DNA of 64,000 bases from Stropharia rugosoannulata (lineage: Eukaryota; Basidiomycota; Agaricomycetes; Agaricales; Strophariaceae): contig JANCIK010000007.1 in NCBI GenBank assembly GCA_028532985.1, forward strand, positions 2,294,001 through 2,358,000, given 5' to 3'. The translations under genes and the position numbers were made by a program. The notes beneath the pieces are model-generated. The model was not told the DNA's origin, made no database searches, and saw only the letters and a program-made list of their open reading frames with translations. This document shows, piece after piece, positions 62,325-64,000 of this stretch. The first letter of the stretch is position 1; each line of letters opens with the position of its first letter.

Positions 62325-64000
62325 CTAACGGAAATATACAGTAATTACCTTGAAGCCTAGCCGCTTTACATCTGCTCCAGTAAGGGTGTATACACCTTCC
62401 TCTGATATACCAAGTCCGCCATATTGGAGATGTATCTTTCGTGGACCAAAGTGCCCAGAATATCTAGATACAGTGAGGGGGTTCACATCTGTGAAGCGTA
62501 TTGTGATAGGGTCATGGCTGGGATTAAACAGGTCTGGGTCCACAGATACACCAAGATTGTTGCCAACTGGCATGTAAAACTGGTCATGATCTTGATCAAC
62601 GTCTGAGTTAAGAATGGCAAGAAAACAGAAAGGAGTGAATCTGGAGGGGGTCGTTTGTGGAGGAACAGTGATGTTTAGGTTTGAAATCCACTCTGATGTG
62701 TCTGTGCTATCATTCAGTGCAATATATGTTAACGAATTCCTGACATCTAATATCCAGGTTATACTGCTCATAGATGTATTGGGTGGGAAGTCATCTTTGT
62801 ATCTATCTTTGCTGAACAGCGGAATTGCCAAGAATGTTGCACGGACTCCTAAATGTGACAGTAGTATTGGCTCCGGCGGAGGGATTTGGAGTTTTCTGTC
62901 TATCTTTGTATGTCCAATGTAATCAGTGACTCTTTTCGGCAGGATGGACATATTGTTAGTGTGATGAAAGAGATCCCGAAAGTCGCGCCTGGAGATCATT
63001 ATCTGCTGAATCATTCGTCGTAATGCATTCTCGGACCCCTCACCATATGCAATGGGGATGCTAGCCTGGAGAAGACCCATTAAGGAGTAGACTTGATCTT
63101 CTGCACGGGTAACCTTGCACTTTGCTGCAAGCTCCATGATCCTGCAGATCGGGAATTCGTTAGGCCACATGTTGAGGACAAAGAGCTCTTTCTGTGTAAT
63201 TGAGGTTGCTTTGAAAATTTGGTACTGCACTTCCACTGCTATAGAATGTTGGCTGTAATACTCTGGATAAACAAACTCAGGGTCATGCAGGTGTGCGTCG
63301 AAATTGCCTGGGACTCGAAGCTGTGTCCAGTCGCGGTTGTAGAAATGAATGTTGTGATTTGCCACCAACTCTTGCAGTGTCCATCCCCGTGTGAACCACG
63401 CATCGTTCGGGATCTCCGCAAACTCCAGTGTGTCGGCTAGGTACGCGATGCAGACATGCGCCTGTTGATACCATTTGTACATTGACCTAATGGACTTGTC
63501 CAACTCGGCGCTGCTCTCCTTGTTTATACACACTGTATCCATCCAACCAAGAAGCACACTGTGATTGCGTGCAGAAACGGTGCAAAAATTGTCGATCTTG
63601 GCCTTTCCGCGGGTATTCCGAGGGAGCCCGCGGTTAGCCCAGTCATGGAAGACGACGTCGCCGGGAAAGCCACGCAGCCAAGTGTGCGAAAGGATCGCGT
63701 ACTTGCAGAATTCAGTTACAAGATCCAACACATAATTGTTATCCCCTATTATCGATCTGAGCTCCATGTCCAGTCCGTCTGGATAGACAGCGTGTATGCG
63801 GGTGAAAATGATGTCGACTAGTGTGCTGTGTTCGACTAGAGTACAACTGCCCCCACTCGAGTCAAAGCTTATCATGCGGATTGGCATCTGGTTGAATACT
63901 CTCTCGTTAATTGCTTCCATTAATTTGCTGAGTAATGCTAAAGAAACATTTAATTCGGTTACAATATGCAAGTTAAATAACACACCATATTCTTTTGGAT
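62325..64000 (-). CDS. HET-domain protein, copy 3 (5' exons outside window)
   Basis: The last exon is 62,325-63,937, followed by an intron (63,938-63,985, GTGTGTTA...TTTAG) and the first bases of the next exon (63,986 on) at the window edge. Motifs are as in copies 1 and 2: AILSHTWLRGFPGDVVFHDW, GWMDTVCINKESS, WYQQAHVCIAYL, WFTRGWTLQEL and RAEDQVYSLMGLL. It is more diverged than copies 1 and 2 are from each other, with several small length changes in the C-terminal half, yet free of stops. The frame continues through the intron by chance, so an ATG at 63,983 is not the real start. Role as for the other copies: non-self recognition leading to cell death, inferred from the family. Confidence 0.82.
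   Translation of the reverse strand, partial: PKEYGVLFNLHIVTELNVSLALLSKLMEAINERVFNQMPIRMISFDSSGGSCTLVEHSTLVDIIFTRIHAVYPDGLDMELRSIIGDNNYVLDLVTEFCKYAILSHTWLRGFPGDVVFHDWANRGLPRNTRGKAKIDNFCTVSARNHSVLLGWMDTVCINKESSAELDKSIRSMYKWYQQAHVCIAYLADTLEFAEIPNDAWFTRGWTLQELVANHNIHFYNRDWTQLRVPGNFDAHLHDPEFVYPEYYSQHSIAVEVQYQIFKATSITQKELFVLNMWPNEFPICRIMELAAKCKVTRAEDQVYSLMGLLQASIPIAYGEGSENALRRMIQQIMISRRDFRDLFHHTNNMSILPKRVTDYIGHTKIDRKLQIPPPEPILLSHLGVRATFLAIPLFSKDRYKDDFPPNTSMSSITWILDVRNSLTYIALNDSTDTSEWISNLNITVPPQTTPSRFTPFCFLAILNSDVDQDHDQFYMPVGNNLGVSVDPDLFNPSHDPITIRFTDVNPLTVSRYSGHFGPRKIHLQYGGLGISEEGVYTLTGADVKRLGFKVITVYFR

Overview
The window looks like repeat-rich accessory DNA from a basidiomycete, most likely an agaricomycete (mushroom-forming) fungus. 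Genes are split by introns of about 45-85 bases with GT...AG ends. The recognisable families (HET-domain genes, KDZ transposase, Ty3/Gypsy elements with LDxGS proteases) are typical of such genomes. I see no rRNA, CRISPR array or prokaryotic feature, and no confident tRNA gene.

Layout. Positions 1-5192 hold the 5' part of a minus-strand Ty3/Gypsy element (LTR, primer site, gag-protease, partial pol) that interrupts an old HET gene; that gene's promoter and 5' exons survive at 5193-5676. From 7.3 to 29.9 kb, two HET genes (12.5-14.6 and 24.2-26.3 kb, minus strand) lie in a duplicated unit surrounded by a GC-rich interspersed repeat. A Tc1/mariner relic sits in only one copy of that unit. A third HET gene runs off the right edge (62.3-64.0 kb) behind another copy of the repeat.

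The centre is a nest of elements. A Ser/Pro/His-rich host gene is broken into three pieces (29.87-30.11, 31.36-32.23 and 56.49-57.78 kb). One break is a 1.25-kb non-autonomous element. The other is a 24.3-kb KDZ-superfamily transposon (32,230-56,485) with terminal inverted repeats of about 320-340 bases and an imperfect 8-bp target duplication. The KDZ element carries an 11-exon transposase and at least three other genes. Its ends are packed with the heptamer GTGCAAG/CTTGCAC.

Inside the KDZ element sits a very young 11.5-kb Ty3/Gypsy element (38,282-49,793; the two 953-bp LTRs differ at one base). Besides gag and pol it carries four plus-strand (antisense) genes between pol and the 3' LTR, each with its own TATA-like box. 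The last one encodes a Zn2Cys6-like domain, a long acidic stretch and a C-terminal coiled coil, the layout of a transcription factor. The element is also studded with TTTCCGA/TCGGAAA (33 exact copies, about 1.4 expected), which contains the CGG triplet that Zn2Cys6 proteins usually bind. A retroelement encoding a factor that reads a motif spread through its own body is the most interesting hypothesis here.
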